From Rhizophagus sp. LPA8_4_AMF (taxonomy: Eukaryota > Glomeromycota > Glomeromycetes > Glomerales > Glomeraceae): DNA of 20,689 nt. The notes under the pieces are model-generated. The model searched no databases, was not told the DNA's origin, and saw only the letters and a list, made by a program, of their open reading frames with translations. The stretch is taken from contig JADRCO010001280.1 in assembly GCA_021464525.1 (NCBI GenBank), positions 1-20,689 on the forward strand. The letters run 5' to 3'. Shown piece after piece: positions 9,567 through 20,017 of this stretch. Position 1 is the first letter of the stretch, and each line of letters starts with the position of its first letter. The translations under genes were made by a program, and so were the position numbers.

Positions 9567-11158
9567 ATGATTAATTCAATTTCGAATAAGTTATCTATAA
9601 AATATTCATTTATGTCAATAATAATCCTTCAATTTCTATTCATTGACGTTATATTAGCGATTGATGGTCGATTGGATACCCCGGATAATTTAAATAATTT
9701 CCATTTAGTGGTAGATTTTTCGTTGACGATGATTGTATTAGGCTTGATCGGATGTGTTTATGTTTTTTATAGGGTTTATAAGCAGTGGATATTAAGTAGA
9801 AAAAAATTAGCCATGATTTATAGGTTACCTTTCTATACTGCGTTCACAGGTACGTAGGATTTATCAAACGATTATGTCGTACATTGATAAGCTTCTTTTT
9901 TTTTATATTTATCTTTACTTTTTTAGATTTTTTAATAAATTGCAATTTTTTTATTAACATGGTAAGTAATTAAGTGCATATTTAAATTGATAATTTCATA
10001 AAATTTTGAATTAGATTATAATCTTTCAAATAGTTGCACACTGCTATATATGCACAAGTATGGGACGACACACCATGTAAAATAATTGGCGCACTTAACT
10101 GGGCATTTCTTACGATAAACATATGTTTTTATGCTGTAATAGCGTAAGTATCAAAATTATCAAAATTTTAATTTTACTTCTATACGGTTTTTTTCAAAGA
10201 AATCTTTCTTTTTTTTTTAAATAGGGCAATAACTTATCTTCGAATTTGTCGCGAAATATATTTTAATTATGGCAAATATGATTATAAACTTTGGTTAATT
10301 GTAATTGCAGGAAGTACAATAATTCAATTAGTAAATATACAAAATAATGGTAAACGTGATTACTGGTAAGCTATTCTCACTTTTTATTTTCACCTCTCAA
10401 CATATAATATAGTTTTAAAATAAAAATAATTCATTTTGTAGGTGTGCAGCAAAATCAGGACAATTTAATTCGGCAATAATATTATTTTCTACTATAACGA
10501 TAGTATTATCAATAATCTTATTTTGTTATTTAAGTATATTAAGAAAAATCCACAAAGCACCAGAATTTTTGTCATCGTCATCATCAAATAGTCGAAGTAG
10601 TAGGAATGAAAATACTGCGAATGATAATAGAGTAATTGCATTGGAACATTATTCTGAAGTTGAAAGAAAGGCTGCCAAAAAAATTTTGAGTTATATAGCT
10701 ATGTTCATTTTACAATGGATCCCTATGTTGATTTCTCAAGGTGCCAGATTTGTTTTGGTAATGTTTTTTATAGAAATAAAATCTTATAGTTTTTTTGATT
10801 TTATACTTAATTTATTGTGTTCATTTTTTTTAGAATGAAGAACCTTGGGTTTATGTTATGGGGACTATAGGTAAAGAATTAATAAAAAAACATAAACGTA
10901 TATGGTCTTAATTCTAGAGGAATTCCAGTTTAATTAATCAAATAAATTTTTTTTTTTTTTTAAAAAAAAACAGGACGTTCATTTGGAGGGATTGGCAATT
11001 TAATTCAATTTATAATAAATGAAGGATTTTTTCCAAAATCTTATGATATAAATTATGATAATGAAAATAATGGTATATCACTTGACAAAATAAATAGTAG
11101 TGATAATAAAATTATTATAATTAACGAAGATAGCAATTATCGTATAATTAATAATTAA
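9567..11158 (+). CDS. Seven-transmembrane GPCR-like receptor, seven exons, 368 aa
   Basis: Exons 9567-9849, 9927-9961, 10034-10143, 10225-10365, 10442-10757, 10834-10870 and 10974-11158 join in frame with GT-AG introns of 72-103 nt. Residues 1-31 look like a signal peptide ending near ILA/ID. Hydrophobic segments lie at about 46-70, 88-112, 122-143, 164-182, 199-223, 270-293 and 300-322. Cys121, just before segment 3, and Cys191, in the loop before segment 5, are placed like the disulfide of typical GPCRs. Segment 6 carries QWIP; segment 7 carries GGIGNLIQF. Loop 3 (224-268) has a Ser/Asn-rich stretch that could be phosphorylated. The tail is short and Asn/Asp-rich. It should sit in the plasma membrane and signal through heterotrimeric G proteins. 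The layout resembles cAMP-receptor-like or Gpr1-like fungal receptors, but the ligand and exact class are not visible. An in-frame ATG at 9426 exists, but 9567 places the signal peptide at the N terminus. Architecture sure; subclass unsure. Confidence 0.88.
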
Positions 11159-11207
11159 GCTTTTGTAAATATATAATTTGTATAACAGTACTATAAGTAT
11201 ATGTAAT

Positions 11208-11213
11208 AATAAA
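11208..11213 (+). terminator. Candidate polyadenylation signal of the GPCR gene
   Basis: AATAAA lies about 50 nt after the receptor stop codon (TAA, 11156-11158), inside a T/A-rich 3' region. Spacing is plausible for a fungal cleavage signal, but AATAAA is common by chance in DNA this rich in A+T. Confidence 0.4.
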
Positions 11214-11528
11214 TCATAAATCAACCAGTGTTTCATATTCAAGACTGATAGGTCAACAAAAAACAAAATTTTTGAGTTGAGAACCATCTTGATTTACAAA
11301 AAATAATAGCGTACGTTCAAAGCACAATAAAAAATTTTTTAAATATAAAAGATTGTTTTAAATGAACAATAAAGACTTTGGTACTTACAAATAAATACAA
11401 TAATTACAAATTATCTATTAGTTACAGAAGCGAAGGGTTCTAGTTAGAGATAATAGGATACATACTTTCATATTGCTAGTTTCTACTTATTTGTCTGGAG
11501 CGTAACAAAGGACATTCTACTAGATCTA

Positions 11529-11850
11529 GGTTACGATACGTTTCGCCAAAGTATATTTCGCCGAAACCTATTTTGCTGAGGCCATTTCACCGAAGGGATA
11601 TTTCGTCGAATGGGCGTTTCGTCGAGGAAAATCGATGGAATTGTAAAGTGAAATTAATTTTCCTTTAATTAAAATAAAATAAATAAACGCGACTTGTAAT
11701 GCGTAAATAATTCGTTTTTCTTATAAAAAAGAAAAGGAAAATTGAAAAATTCCATATCTTTGGTGAAATGTCCAGCTAAATGTCCCTTCGGTGAATGGCT
11801 CTGGCAAAATGGACTTCGGCGAAAAGTCTGGATACCCTAAATCTGTAACC
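11529..11850. mobile_element. TIR element, 322 bp, with TTTCGCCGAA sub-repeats
   Basis: The left end (11529-11625) has six units of about 15 bases built on TTTCGCCGAA (TTTCGCCAAAG, TTTCGCCGAAACC, TTTTGCTGAGGCC, TTTCACCGAAGGG, TTTCGTCGAATGGG, TTTCGTCGAGG). The right end (11757-11850) is the inverse: GGTGAAATGTCC, CCCTTCGGTGAATGGCTC, GGCAAAATGGACTTCGGCG. The extreme ends GGTTACGAT and ATCTGTAACC also pair. The core is AT-rich and non-coding. No target duplication is obvious. Confidence 0.6.
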
Positions 11851-13377
11851 CATGCAATTCTCTTCCTTCTTTCTACTTACGTCCAGCCATCATAATTCCT
11901 TTTTGAATTAAACTACTCTTGTTTTACATTTGTATAACATTTTTTTGTAACACAATTTTTGTAATACTTATTATTTATAACACATTACATACACGTAAAT
12001 TATAATTACTGTATTTCCGTCTACCTTGTTCTATGTATAATATAATTGTTACACGATAGATTGGAAAGTGGGTAAATGCTCTATGTATAATTGTTAGATT
12101 CTTCGTTATTCATATCAGTTGTATAGCTAGTTTTATTTTTACTCAAATAAAATTGTCATGATCAAAACTTGGAAAATCACGTGATACAATTTGTATTCGC
12201 GAATTAAACTTTTATGCTTAATAAATAACAAGAAATAGATTTAACTAGCCATTCTGACAACCTTTCTAAAGTAAAAATAAAATAAAAATAGATTTATTTG
12301 AGGGGATCTAGAAGCCATCTTGTCGTAACAGCGTTGCACACTTTTGTTCAGTCTTGAATTTTTATATGTTGATAATAAAACTGAAACATGAATGGTTTCT
12401 ATACACAATTTTAATTCAGATACTACATTCTAATGCAATCAAAAAAATAATGAATTTACTACTCGCTTACTTTTTACTAATGCAATTATAGTGAAATATT
12501 GAGAATTTTCTATTTGCAAAAAGAAGAGTAAAGATCATTTTATTTGAATTTTTTTTAATAAAAACTGAGGTGAACTTTTTCCTTAAAAAGAGAAAATAAA
12601 TCAGAAATAGGAACCGATTTTCATTTTTATTTTGAAAAATTTTTGAATTTTTGAGCAACTTTTTTTTATTACGAAAAGAGAAAAAGAATAAATTAAAAAT
12701 GGTAAGTGATTTCCTTTTCTAACAAAATATTATTTAAAGAAGGTTAGTTTCATCTGTACTAACTAACGATATATAAAATTATCTGAGAGTTTTTACGTCC
12801 AAATTGAGAATTATGGTTGTATTAAAATGATTAAAATTGCCCAGTTTTTCACTTCAAGATATGATTGTCAAAAATTTCATTTCAGGATATGATCAATAAT
12901 AAATCTCTGATAAATTGTTACGTGTTTTAAATTAGTTCAAGAATCAAGAACCTTTGTTGTTAAATTGTGTTAGTTTGTGATTTGTATTATTCAATTTTAT
13001 AATTTATTATGTTTCGTTTTGCAACTTAATTAAATTAAAGCCGAAGTTCTATTTTAATAAGAATAACATTAATAAAGCTGTTGTTGCAAATACAGTAAAA
13101 AATCTTCTTAGTATGCAGTATTTTTTATAAAGTTTGACTTAATTTTGCATCATATATTAGGTTCTTATTGAATAAATTTCAGAAAATATAAATCTTATAA
13201 AATATTTTCAAGAGATTCATATAGTTTTATTCAAAAAAGGGATTGTTTGTTTTTAGCATTGTCAATTGGGCCGTTCCAAATTAATTGTTTGTTTAACGTA
13301 CACACCCCTCTATTATTTTAAAAAAATCTAAATTTTAATAAACATATATATAATGTAATAATTACCGTATACTAACC
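11851..13377. other. AT-rich intergenic DNA, no gene seen
   Basis: It holds one ATCACGTGAT-type site (12178). The 63-codon minus-strand frame at 12467-12658 is Lys/Asn/Phe-rich and reads like chance. Confidence 0.45.
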
Positions 13378-13616
13378 TATTACGGACCAAAGTACCTCGA
13401 GTATGATACAAAATCTGGAAGAGTGACATTGTACAGTACCATGTTTTTTCTATAAATTTTTACTATAAACATAGGACTTTTAAAACTTGTATAATAATAA
13501 TCAGAAAAATATTTGTGTGCAATACCTGGATAAAATTAGAATATTTATATAACAAAAATTAATAGAAAAAGGAGATTGTTTTCAAGACATAGGAGGATTA
13601 CTTTGGTCCCGTGATA
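13378..13616. mobile_element. TIR miniature element, 235 bp, with TA target duplication
   Basis: The left end TTACGGACCAAAGTACCTC (13380) matches the inverse of the right end, TCACGGGACCAAAGTAATCC (read back from 13614), and matching continues to CTATG/GTATG. TA flanks both sides (13378-13379 and 13615-13616), the duplication expected of Tc1/mariner-type insertion, though TA is frequent by chance here. The core is AT-rich with no open frame. Confidence 0.55.
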
Positions 13617-13843
13617 TACAGATATGTAATTACGATTTTCAGAAATTTTCCAATAATTTCCCGAATTTTCCCATAGTTTGTACCTCCCTCGAGCTTTTCA
13701 CGTTACACATTGCGTAAGTCTGACTTGGCTGTATACAAAACAAAACTTTGGATTATTTCACAAATTACCTACTTTTCCGAGGAACATGATAGAGCAAATT
13801 GATTATCTTAAACATCTAAGTATATTAATATCATAGAAAGGAA

Positions 13844-14041
13844 ATGTCTGCAAAAAAAACGTTCAAGTGTGTCCGGAAAATTTCAAAATTTCCATCCGGC
13901 TTTGAAATAAATGAACCGCCTAAAATCGTTAAAACCAGGAGATACATTCTCCGCCCATTTCTCCCTATACAGGTTCAGAGCTCTTTTCATATTTTAGAAG
14001 TTTCTGAAATTCGAATAAATAAATGGCATAAATGGAATTGA
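13844..14041 (+). CDS. Hypothetical 65-codon frame, weak support
   Basis: ATG at 13844 opens MSAKKTFKCVRKISKFPSGF and continues through a Pro-containing middle (NEPPKIVKTRRYILRPFLPI) to a Trp/Lys-rich end. Local base composition is less AT-biased than the surroundings and the protein is basic (Lys/Arg-rich). CTATACAG/GTTCAG near 13970 could be a donor, but no convincing partner acceptor follows. No family is recognised. Confidence 0.25.
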   Translation: MSAKKTFKCVRKISKFPSGFEINEPPKIVKTRRYILRPFLPIQVQSSFHILEVSEIRINKWHKWN

Positions 14042-14617
14042 TTTACCGCTATATTTGGTTGTATTTTCTATGACGACTAAACCAAATTTATATTCATTTT
14101 AATCGTTCATTGATTAAAATTTAAATAAGGAAATAACAGGTTAACAGCCACTTTTTTTCGTTATCTACCTATCAAAATTTATAAACTTTAATTTATTTGA
14201 GCACTCATAAAATAAAGGTAAGGTGCCTTCATGATTTTCAATTTTTTCAAAAACTAATCAAGTTACGTTACATAATTATAATATCAGATATCGGTAAAAT
14301 GATGATGGACGCATGATCAATGCAAAATAAATAGATGGACTAATATTTTGTTTATACTCGGTGTTTTACTAAAGTATATATTCAGACAAAATTATTGGTT
14401 TCCGTTTTCGTTATACCTATCGGATGTAGACTTAACATAATATGACCAATCTTTATAAATCACAATTTCGTTACTTACCGTTAAATTTATGCATTAAAGT
14501 AAGAAAATTGTTTAATTTTTGACCTTCTTTCATACAGTTATAAAATTCATTTTATAAATTTTCGTCATAAATTATAGATTAACACTAAATGAATTTAGGG
14601 TAAAAATAAATATATGG

Positions 14618-14772
14618 TAAGGGCAGTTACAGATATTAGGTAATATCTTAGGGGGGGTATAAAAAGGTCTTAGTATATATAGTGTAACGTAAGATTTGTT
14701 ATAAGTCTAGGGGGGAGGGGGTATAGACTATAATAAATAATGAATATTAGGTAATATCTGTCACTGCCCTAA
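14618..14772. mobile_element. GGGCAGTGACA miniature element, copy 1 (149 bp), TAA duplication
   Basis: The left end GGGCAGTTACAGATATTAGG (14621) is the inverse of the right end CCTAATATCTGTCACTGCCC (written in reverse from 14769) apart from one base. TAA flanks both sides. GTGTAACGTAAGA and G-runs (GGGGGG) lie inside. A 3-bp TWA duplication with GGGC ends is the pattern of PIF/Harbinger-derived miniature elements. It lacks coding capacity and needs a transposase from elsewhere. Confidence 0.75.
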
Positions 14773-15984
14773 TCGGTTTATTTATTTATGAGTAAGGGTT
14801 TCTGTTATTTTTTTTTTGAAAAATTTCATGCTTTATTTATTATGTTATTATTACCATTTCGGTTCTATGAACAAATAAGTTTCTTTTAATAACGCGTAAA
14901 TTAACGATTAAAAAAATATGAATTCAATTTTTCGACATAATTAAAGTGCGTTTTAACATTCTTTCGATAATTTTTTATCGTTATGTCCTATAGTCTTTTT
15001 ATAAATAAAGATACATATGAAGATTTACAAACTACTAGTCGTATCGTATTAATAGATATAATCGCTAGCAATAGCGAACATTTGTGCTATTGATTTTGAT
15101 ATATCTGGATTTGCTTAGATAAACAAACTTAATCTAGTTAGCATATGATCAATTTATTTTAGTATATGATTATTAATACTAGCTATAGTGTGATATTGAA
15201 TAAGCATGATTATTATTCTCCAATCAAATGTATAATCGAAGTTTCTATTAATAATTTAAAGTTATCGAGTTATAATTTGACACAATAATTTCAAAAAAAA
15301 AAAAAATAAATAAAAGTTGTATTGGTCTGTACAATTTTCTGAAAAATGACTATATCAGACCATATTGTGAATCTTTTTTGCAATTCGTTGAAAAAATCAA
15401 TTAAATGTAGTATTTCTTTATAAAGAACTTTTTATTTAAGATAGTTACCATTGACGTACTATTTTTTTCGTTAATTTGATTGAACTTAATTAAATATATA
15501 AAAATTGTTTAGTAATTCGACATTAATATTTTGAATTTTGGATTTTTGTAAGAACTTAAATTCATATTATATAAATAAACGATTAAAATAATTTAAATAA
15601 TTAAACAACCTTATTACAGTATCTAACAATGTTTAAATATAGAATTTAAAGCTTCTATAATTTGGTAATTTCCACATTTACAAGCTGTAAGTTATTTTTT
15701 TCTAAGTAAAAATCATTCTCACATTAAAAATAAGTACCTACATTATTCATTTATATTATTTATTTACAGTCATTTCTGGATGTTTTGTAACTTTACAACT
15801 TTTTTATAATTTTTGTAACGAAGAACACTATAATAATTTAGGAAAATTGATCAGATATTAGAAAAGAATACTTTAATGTTTCGGGCAGTATTCGTTCAAA
15901 CGTTCTGAAACCCAGGCACTTTTGATACTTGATGATTCTACAAATCTCATCTAACGCGTAAAAAATTCAATTCAAAATATTTCT
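14773..15984. other. AT-rich intergenic DNA, no gene seen
   Basis: There is an imperfect palindrome around the CAATAGC...GCTATTG pair near 15069-15094 and nothing else with structure. Confidence 0.45.
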
Positions 15985-16041
15985 TTGCTCATGAACTATA
16001 TTGTGCGTGCCTATATTAAAAAGCACGTGCATCTCATTTTT

Positions 16042-16168
16042 AGTCCGAAGTGTAATGAAGGACTATACACTATTCGTATCGGTTTCACAAATGTCCTGTT
16101 GTCCGTCCGACATGTGATGATGTACGATGATAACTGCGCTTCGGACTTGATAACGGTTTCCGTTTCCT
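16042..16168. repeat. Third copy fragment of the 1617-1930 repeat, with an inverted repeat
   Basis: Bases 16139-16167 match 1675-1703 at 26 of 29 positions (CTTCGGACTT ... ACGGTTTCCGTTTCC). AGTCCGAAGTG at 16042-16052 is the near-perfect inverse of CGCTTCGGACT at 16137-16147, so the piece may be a short TIR element about 106 bp long. A 61-codon frame (15985-16170) crosses it but has no recognisable protein character. Confidence 0.35.
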
Positions 16169-16233
16169 AGTTATAACAATATAAGTGATAAATTTATACA
16201 ATAGGACCTGAAAAAAGATTCATATATGAATCT

Positions 16234-16479
16234 ATGTTAAAGTTCCACTCTAAAACCTACGGAGTAAAGTCTGACGATCTTCTTGTTATCAATTTTAGGG
16301 AGTTGCAGTCGTGTGAGTCATGTGAACTTGGATCCAGATCATTGGACAATTTGGACATGTCATCTAGTATTATTTATTTAAATTTTTCTTCACATTTTTA
16401 TAATGTCAGTCAGTGCTACAAATTCCGGCTGGCATTATCATCTAAAAGGAAAGATTTACCAACTAATTCTACGTGGTGA
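16234..16479 (+). pseudogene. Coding-like fragment, 81 codons, unassigned
   Basis: This frame encodes a balanced protein segment (TYGVKSDDLLVINFRELQS, then CESCELGSRSLDNLD, then CYKFRLALSSKRKDLP) unlike the low-complexity frames elsewhere, with a CxxC pair near residue 30. It starts right after a palindromic ATTCATATATGAAT and ends TGGTGA without an obvious splice donor. I see no upstream exon, no promoter box and no named domain. It may be a short gene, one exon of a larger one, or the remnant of a dispersed family. Confidence 0.3.
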
Positions 16480-19320
16480 AAGAATAGTATATTTAGTTAT
16501 TTGCTAAAGTTTTAAAGAATGAGGTAATTTAACCAGTTTTTTAATAATTTGATCCATATTTCGTATAAACGAATGCACCTGATTTTCAAATCAAACTAAA
16601 TATTCTAGAAACATTGATCAAAGAGATAAATCTAAGTATCTAACTGCGAATGAGAGATAAATTGAATCGCATTGCAAAATATTACAGATTGTTCATCGTT
16701 ATATATATTTCTAATTGACTTTCAATTTCTTCATTAATCACATTTTATATACAATATTAATTATACAAGTTATGTAACGTTAAATATAGAGATACATAAG
16801 AACAATGAAGAATCACAAAATCGGGTCATTTGACCGCCTTACATAAGTTTTGTGTGAAAATAATAACTTCCACACTTTTAAAAATTTCTACTTTTAGAGT
16901 CTATAAAGTTGTATAACTTATCTAGTATTAAATCTGTGATATATTATGCAATATTTACCATCTGTGGCGCTTTCCTTTTAAAACACCAAATTCTTTTTGC
17001 CTAAGAACTGATGTCATAAACCCCTATTTTTCAACAATGAATTTTCATTTCAAAAAACAACAAAAACGAATCCGTCATACTTGAAAATAGTTGAATAAAT
17101 ACGTAGAAATAATGACTGGGAGGTTGTGGTAAAACAAATGTGTAACAATTTACTAATTAGTATATAGTACTAGCTATTTTGAGATTAAAATAGAAGACCA
17201 ATCAGAATCAAGAATAGATCTTCGTGTAGGTAATGGTTGGTAGATACATTCAAATTTGATATTTTACGGAGCATGTTTATTTCAAATATCAAAAAATACT
17301 ATAATCATTGTATCAACGCACTATAAATTTTTTATCTTTTTGCTATGCTTTTTTGCTGTATATTTAAGCGCATACTGCAGGTTTTATAACCTTTTTTTTT
17401 ACAAAAATTTATTAATTTAAAGAAAATGGTTTATTATTATATTATATAAACAACTATACATTTATTTATCATTAAAAATTCAATCATCATCTTACAAAAA
17501 AATAGTTCTTTTTCTACCATAATAAATATACAAAGAACGACAATTACAATGAAAATATGAAAATTAATTCTTATATGGAAATGAAATAAAATAAATTTCA
17601 TTCCTGCGTAATGAATATAATATTAATATATGTTGACATCCAATAAAAATATATGAACGTCAATATTATTTAATCTGAATGAATGTTTAGAAAATAATTT
17701 TTATGGCTGTATAAAGACAAACACGACAATACCTTCAAGAATAGCTCCGTGACTTTTATTGGTTCATTCTCTCGATATAAAGAGGTTGTTAACAAATAAT
17801 TAAAATGATACAATGGAGGCGAACTAAAAAATGCACACGCTTTCGATTTGATGTTTTCAACTTTCAATTTAGATTTAATTACGGTACATCTTGCCTTTTG
17901 ATTAAATTCCAAAAAGACATAAAGTAAGTATTTAAATTAATACTTAAGCAATGGTACATATATTTATGGCATAATTATAAAGCCGGGACACATGCATATA
18001 GTCTCGCTTTCAACCGATGCGAAAGACTTAAATTTCCTAATCTTGACGCTCATTTGAATTCTAGTTAGACAGGCGCATATACAACTATTTTGAAATTTAA
18101 CCTATCATGTAATACAGTGTTTAGGTTTATTTAAATTTTTTTTAAAACTGAAGCATTAAATGTCATTGAAATTGAAATCGGCTATTTTACACTAATGCAA
18201 AACGGAATTTACTATTTTATTTAGGTAACATGCTGTTGTTTGCTCAGGTTATGCCACGTCAACTAATCTGACTAGCAGCTAAAGAATCTAAGAAATTGGT
18301 TCATAATGCAAATATATTGTTAAATAAATGCATTATAGTGTGATTATATGCATAATTTATATGTCAAGAATATGCAAACTAATATATGCATCATATTGTT
18401 ATTGTTATACTAGTAGTAGTCAGTTACATCATGCAATAACATATTACATATTTATATAAACTCGTTTCTTGTTCTTTGTAATGTTAATCAAACGTAATAA
18501 CAATTTCAATAAAACAAAGAATAGCAACGATTATTCATCTTGTAATTTGGTTTATATTTTATAAAAAATTTAGGTTTATTAAAATTGTAAGAATTTACCA
18601 TTAAATATAATTTTTCCTTTTAGGTAAAGGACAAAGTTCTACATGCATGTTCATTTTCTTTCATAAAGACCTCTTTGATGCAAAATAGTATCCGTAATGA
18701 TTCTACTTATCAGGTAATAAATATTCTAAATTTTTAGACATATATATATATTTTATTTTCATCATGTGTCATTTTGAAGCGTAAATAAAAAAAATAATAT
18801 TCACACAATCAGCACTTGAGTCAATAAAACCACGTGCATATACTTCGTAATGACTGTAAAGTTCATTTATTTAAGCTGAGCTGTGATTGGGCGCTTTGGA
18901 CTAAACATTTACTAGAAGAAAGCGTATTTTTATCTAAACCAATTTTTCGTTATGAGAGATAGAAATGGAAAGAAATATCAAGCTGATAAATTTCCCCGGG
19001 TTTGTTTTTTAAACAGTGGAATATGCCGCTCCAAATTCTTTATTAATTGAGATTTAATCCTGAAGTCCTTGCATCCAGTTCTTGACTATCACGACATATA
19101 TATTTTTTAAGAATATAATTAATATTGTTTGAATGTAGTTCGCAGTAAAAATATTGACCGACAACAAAAATTTTTAACACAGTACATCCCCTGATAACAC
19201 ATATTCGGCCTCTAATTTAAATTATTTTACGTTGACCGTATCTTATTTTGTTAAATCAATTGGCGTAATTATTTGGCATTATTATTCATCTATTTTTATT
19301 TGGTTTGTACATTAGTTTAT
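16480..19320. other. Long AT-rich stretch with little structure
   Basis: It includes the 12-base palindrome GGTCATTTGACC (16824-16835), several ATGCAT clusters near 18300-18400, and one exon-like piece at about 18624-18711 bounded by CTTTTAG and CAG/GTAATA that stays open in one frame but has no partner exons. No gene is supported apart from the weak frame at 17670-17912. Confidence 0.4.
17670..17912 (-). CDS. Hypothetical 80-codon frame, weak support
   Basis: On the minus strand ATG at 17912 opens MEFNQKARCTVIKSKLKVEN and stays open for 80 codons with mixed composition. No TATA-like box, domain or paralogue in the window supports it. Possible splice sites (GAAG/GTATTG near 17733) lack a clear partner. 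Chance is a fair explanation in this AT-rich setting. Confidence 0.2.
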   Translation of the reverse strand: MEFNQKARCTVIKSKLKVENIKSKACAFFSSPPLYHFNYLLTTSLYRENEPIKVTELFLKVLSCLSLYSHKNYFLNIHSD

Positions 19321-19330
19321 TATATAAATA
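19321..19330 (+). promoter_or_regulatory. TATA box of the small gene at 19423-19578
   Basis: TATATAAATA followed by CACGC lies about 95 nt before the ATG and matches the TATAAATACACC box of the paralogue at 3296-3285. Confidence 0.55.
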
Positions 19331-19422
19331 CACGCACCAGGTTAAAAAATATTTTCATTTCTTTACGTATCATAAAAACATCATTTTCTTTCAATATTTT
19401 ATATACTGTATAGTATACTGTA

Positions 19423-19578
19423 ATGGCTCCTCAAAGAAGACGAAGAACAAATATAAAACATATTCGAAGTTATGTACTCATCAAAAATGAAGACACGTTG
19501 AAACGTATTGAGAAACTTCCTCAACAAATTCAAAATGACTTATTGATAGACCAATTTTTCAATGGATTTTCTATGTAA
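19423..19578 (+). CDS. Small basic protein, 51 aa, paralogue of the 3030-3218 gene
   Basis: ATG at 19423 opens 51 codons ending TAA at 19576-19578. The N terminus is MAPQRRRRTN, strongly basic. The C-terminal part reads NEDTLKRI, EKLPQQIQND, LLIDQFFNGFSM, matching the gene at 3030-3218 except for a four-residue deletion between LP and LLI. A TATATAAATACAC box sits about 95 nt upstream. A splice donor CAG/GTAAGA lies 36 nt after the stop, as in the paralogue. No signal peptide, transmembrane span or named domain is seen. The family probably forms a short helix-turn-helix-like or amphipathic C-terminal unit, but that is only suggested by the Leu/Ile spacing. Gene reality is supported by conservation of protein, promoter and intron; function is unknown. 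Confidence 0.6.
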   Translation: MAPQRRRRTNIKHIRSYVLIKNEDTLKRIEKLPQQIQNDLLIDQFFNGFSM

Positions 19579-19614
19579 ATTATAACCGATAAAAAAGCTA
19601 AAAAAATTGGACAG

Positions 19615-19684
19615 GTAAGAAAAGACTTATTATGCAAAAAATCGTAATAAAATATTTTTATAATAGAATTTCTTATTATTTTAG
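19615..19684 (+). other. Probable 3'-UTR intron of the small gene at 19423-19578
   Basis: The donor is ACAG/GTAAGA at 19615 and the acceptor TTATTATTTTAG ends at 19684, giving 70 nt, a normal intron size for this genome (receptor introns are 72-103 nt). A second possible acceptor, TAATAG, ends at 19666. The first 20 or so bases resemble the intron of the paralogue at 2981. An AATAAA lies inside the intron at 19645-19650. Confidence 0.5.
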
Positions 19685-19877
19685 ACGTTTTATCTGATAA
19701 AATTCCTATGTTGTAATATGTATATATCTGCTTGAATTTTTTTCTTGAAAAACATGAAATATTATTAGCTGTATTTATAATATCGGATACATATTATAAA
19801 TTATCTTCATTATTTGATTATTAAATTGTCATCTTACCTTTTTAATTCTATCAGTTCGCAATTAAAATATTGTTTAC

Positions 19878-20017
19878 TTAGGGCAGTGACATTTATTACA
19901 TAATATTTTAGGGGTGGGTCATATAACATATGTGTAACGTAAGACTTTTACATTTTACATGGGGTGGGTATGAGCTTATAATAAATGGATATTACGTAAT
20001 ATATGTCACTGCCCTTG
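19878..20017. mobile_element. GGGCAGTGACA miniature element, copy 2 (134 bp)
   Basis: The ends GGGCAGTGACATTTATTAC (19881) and GTAATATATGTCACTGCCC (to 20014) are inverted and match copy 1. The internal GTGTAACGTAAGA is identical to copy 1, followed by GGGGTGGGTA-type G-rich segments. The flanks are TTA on the left and TTG on the right, a 3-bp duplication with one change. Confidence 0.75.

Noticed and set aside
10569..10838. Separate 89-codon gene
   Set aside because: This is the second half of receptor exon 5 read on into intron 5. Splicing at 10758/10833 restores the receptor frame.
11078..11287. 69-codon minus-strand frame
   Set aside because: It overlaps the last receptor exon and its 3' region and is rich in Ile, Tyr and Leu codons expected from AT-rich sequence.
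12467..12658. 63-codon minus-strand frame
   Set aside because: Composed mainly of Lys, Asn, Phe and Ile, with no paralogue or domain; consistent with chance.
18624..18711. Exon-like piece between CTTTTAG and CAG/GTAATA
   Set aside because: It is open in one frame, but no neighbouring exon with a compatible phase or coding character was found.
19305..19490. 61-codon frame overlapping the small gene at 19423
   Set aside because: It is in another frame, covers the TATA box and promoter, and is not conserved in the paralogue, unlike the 19423 frame.
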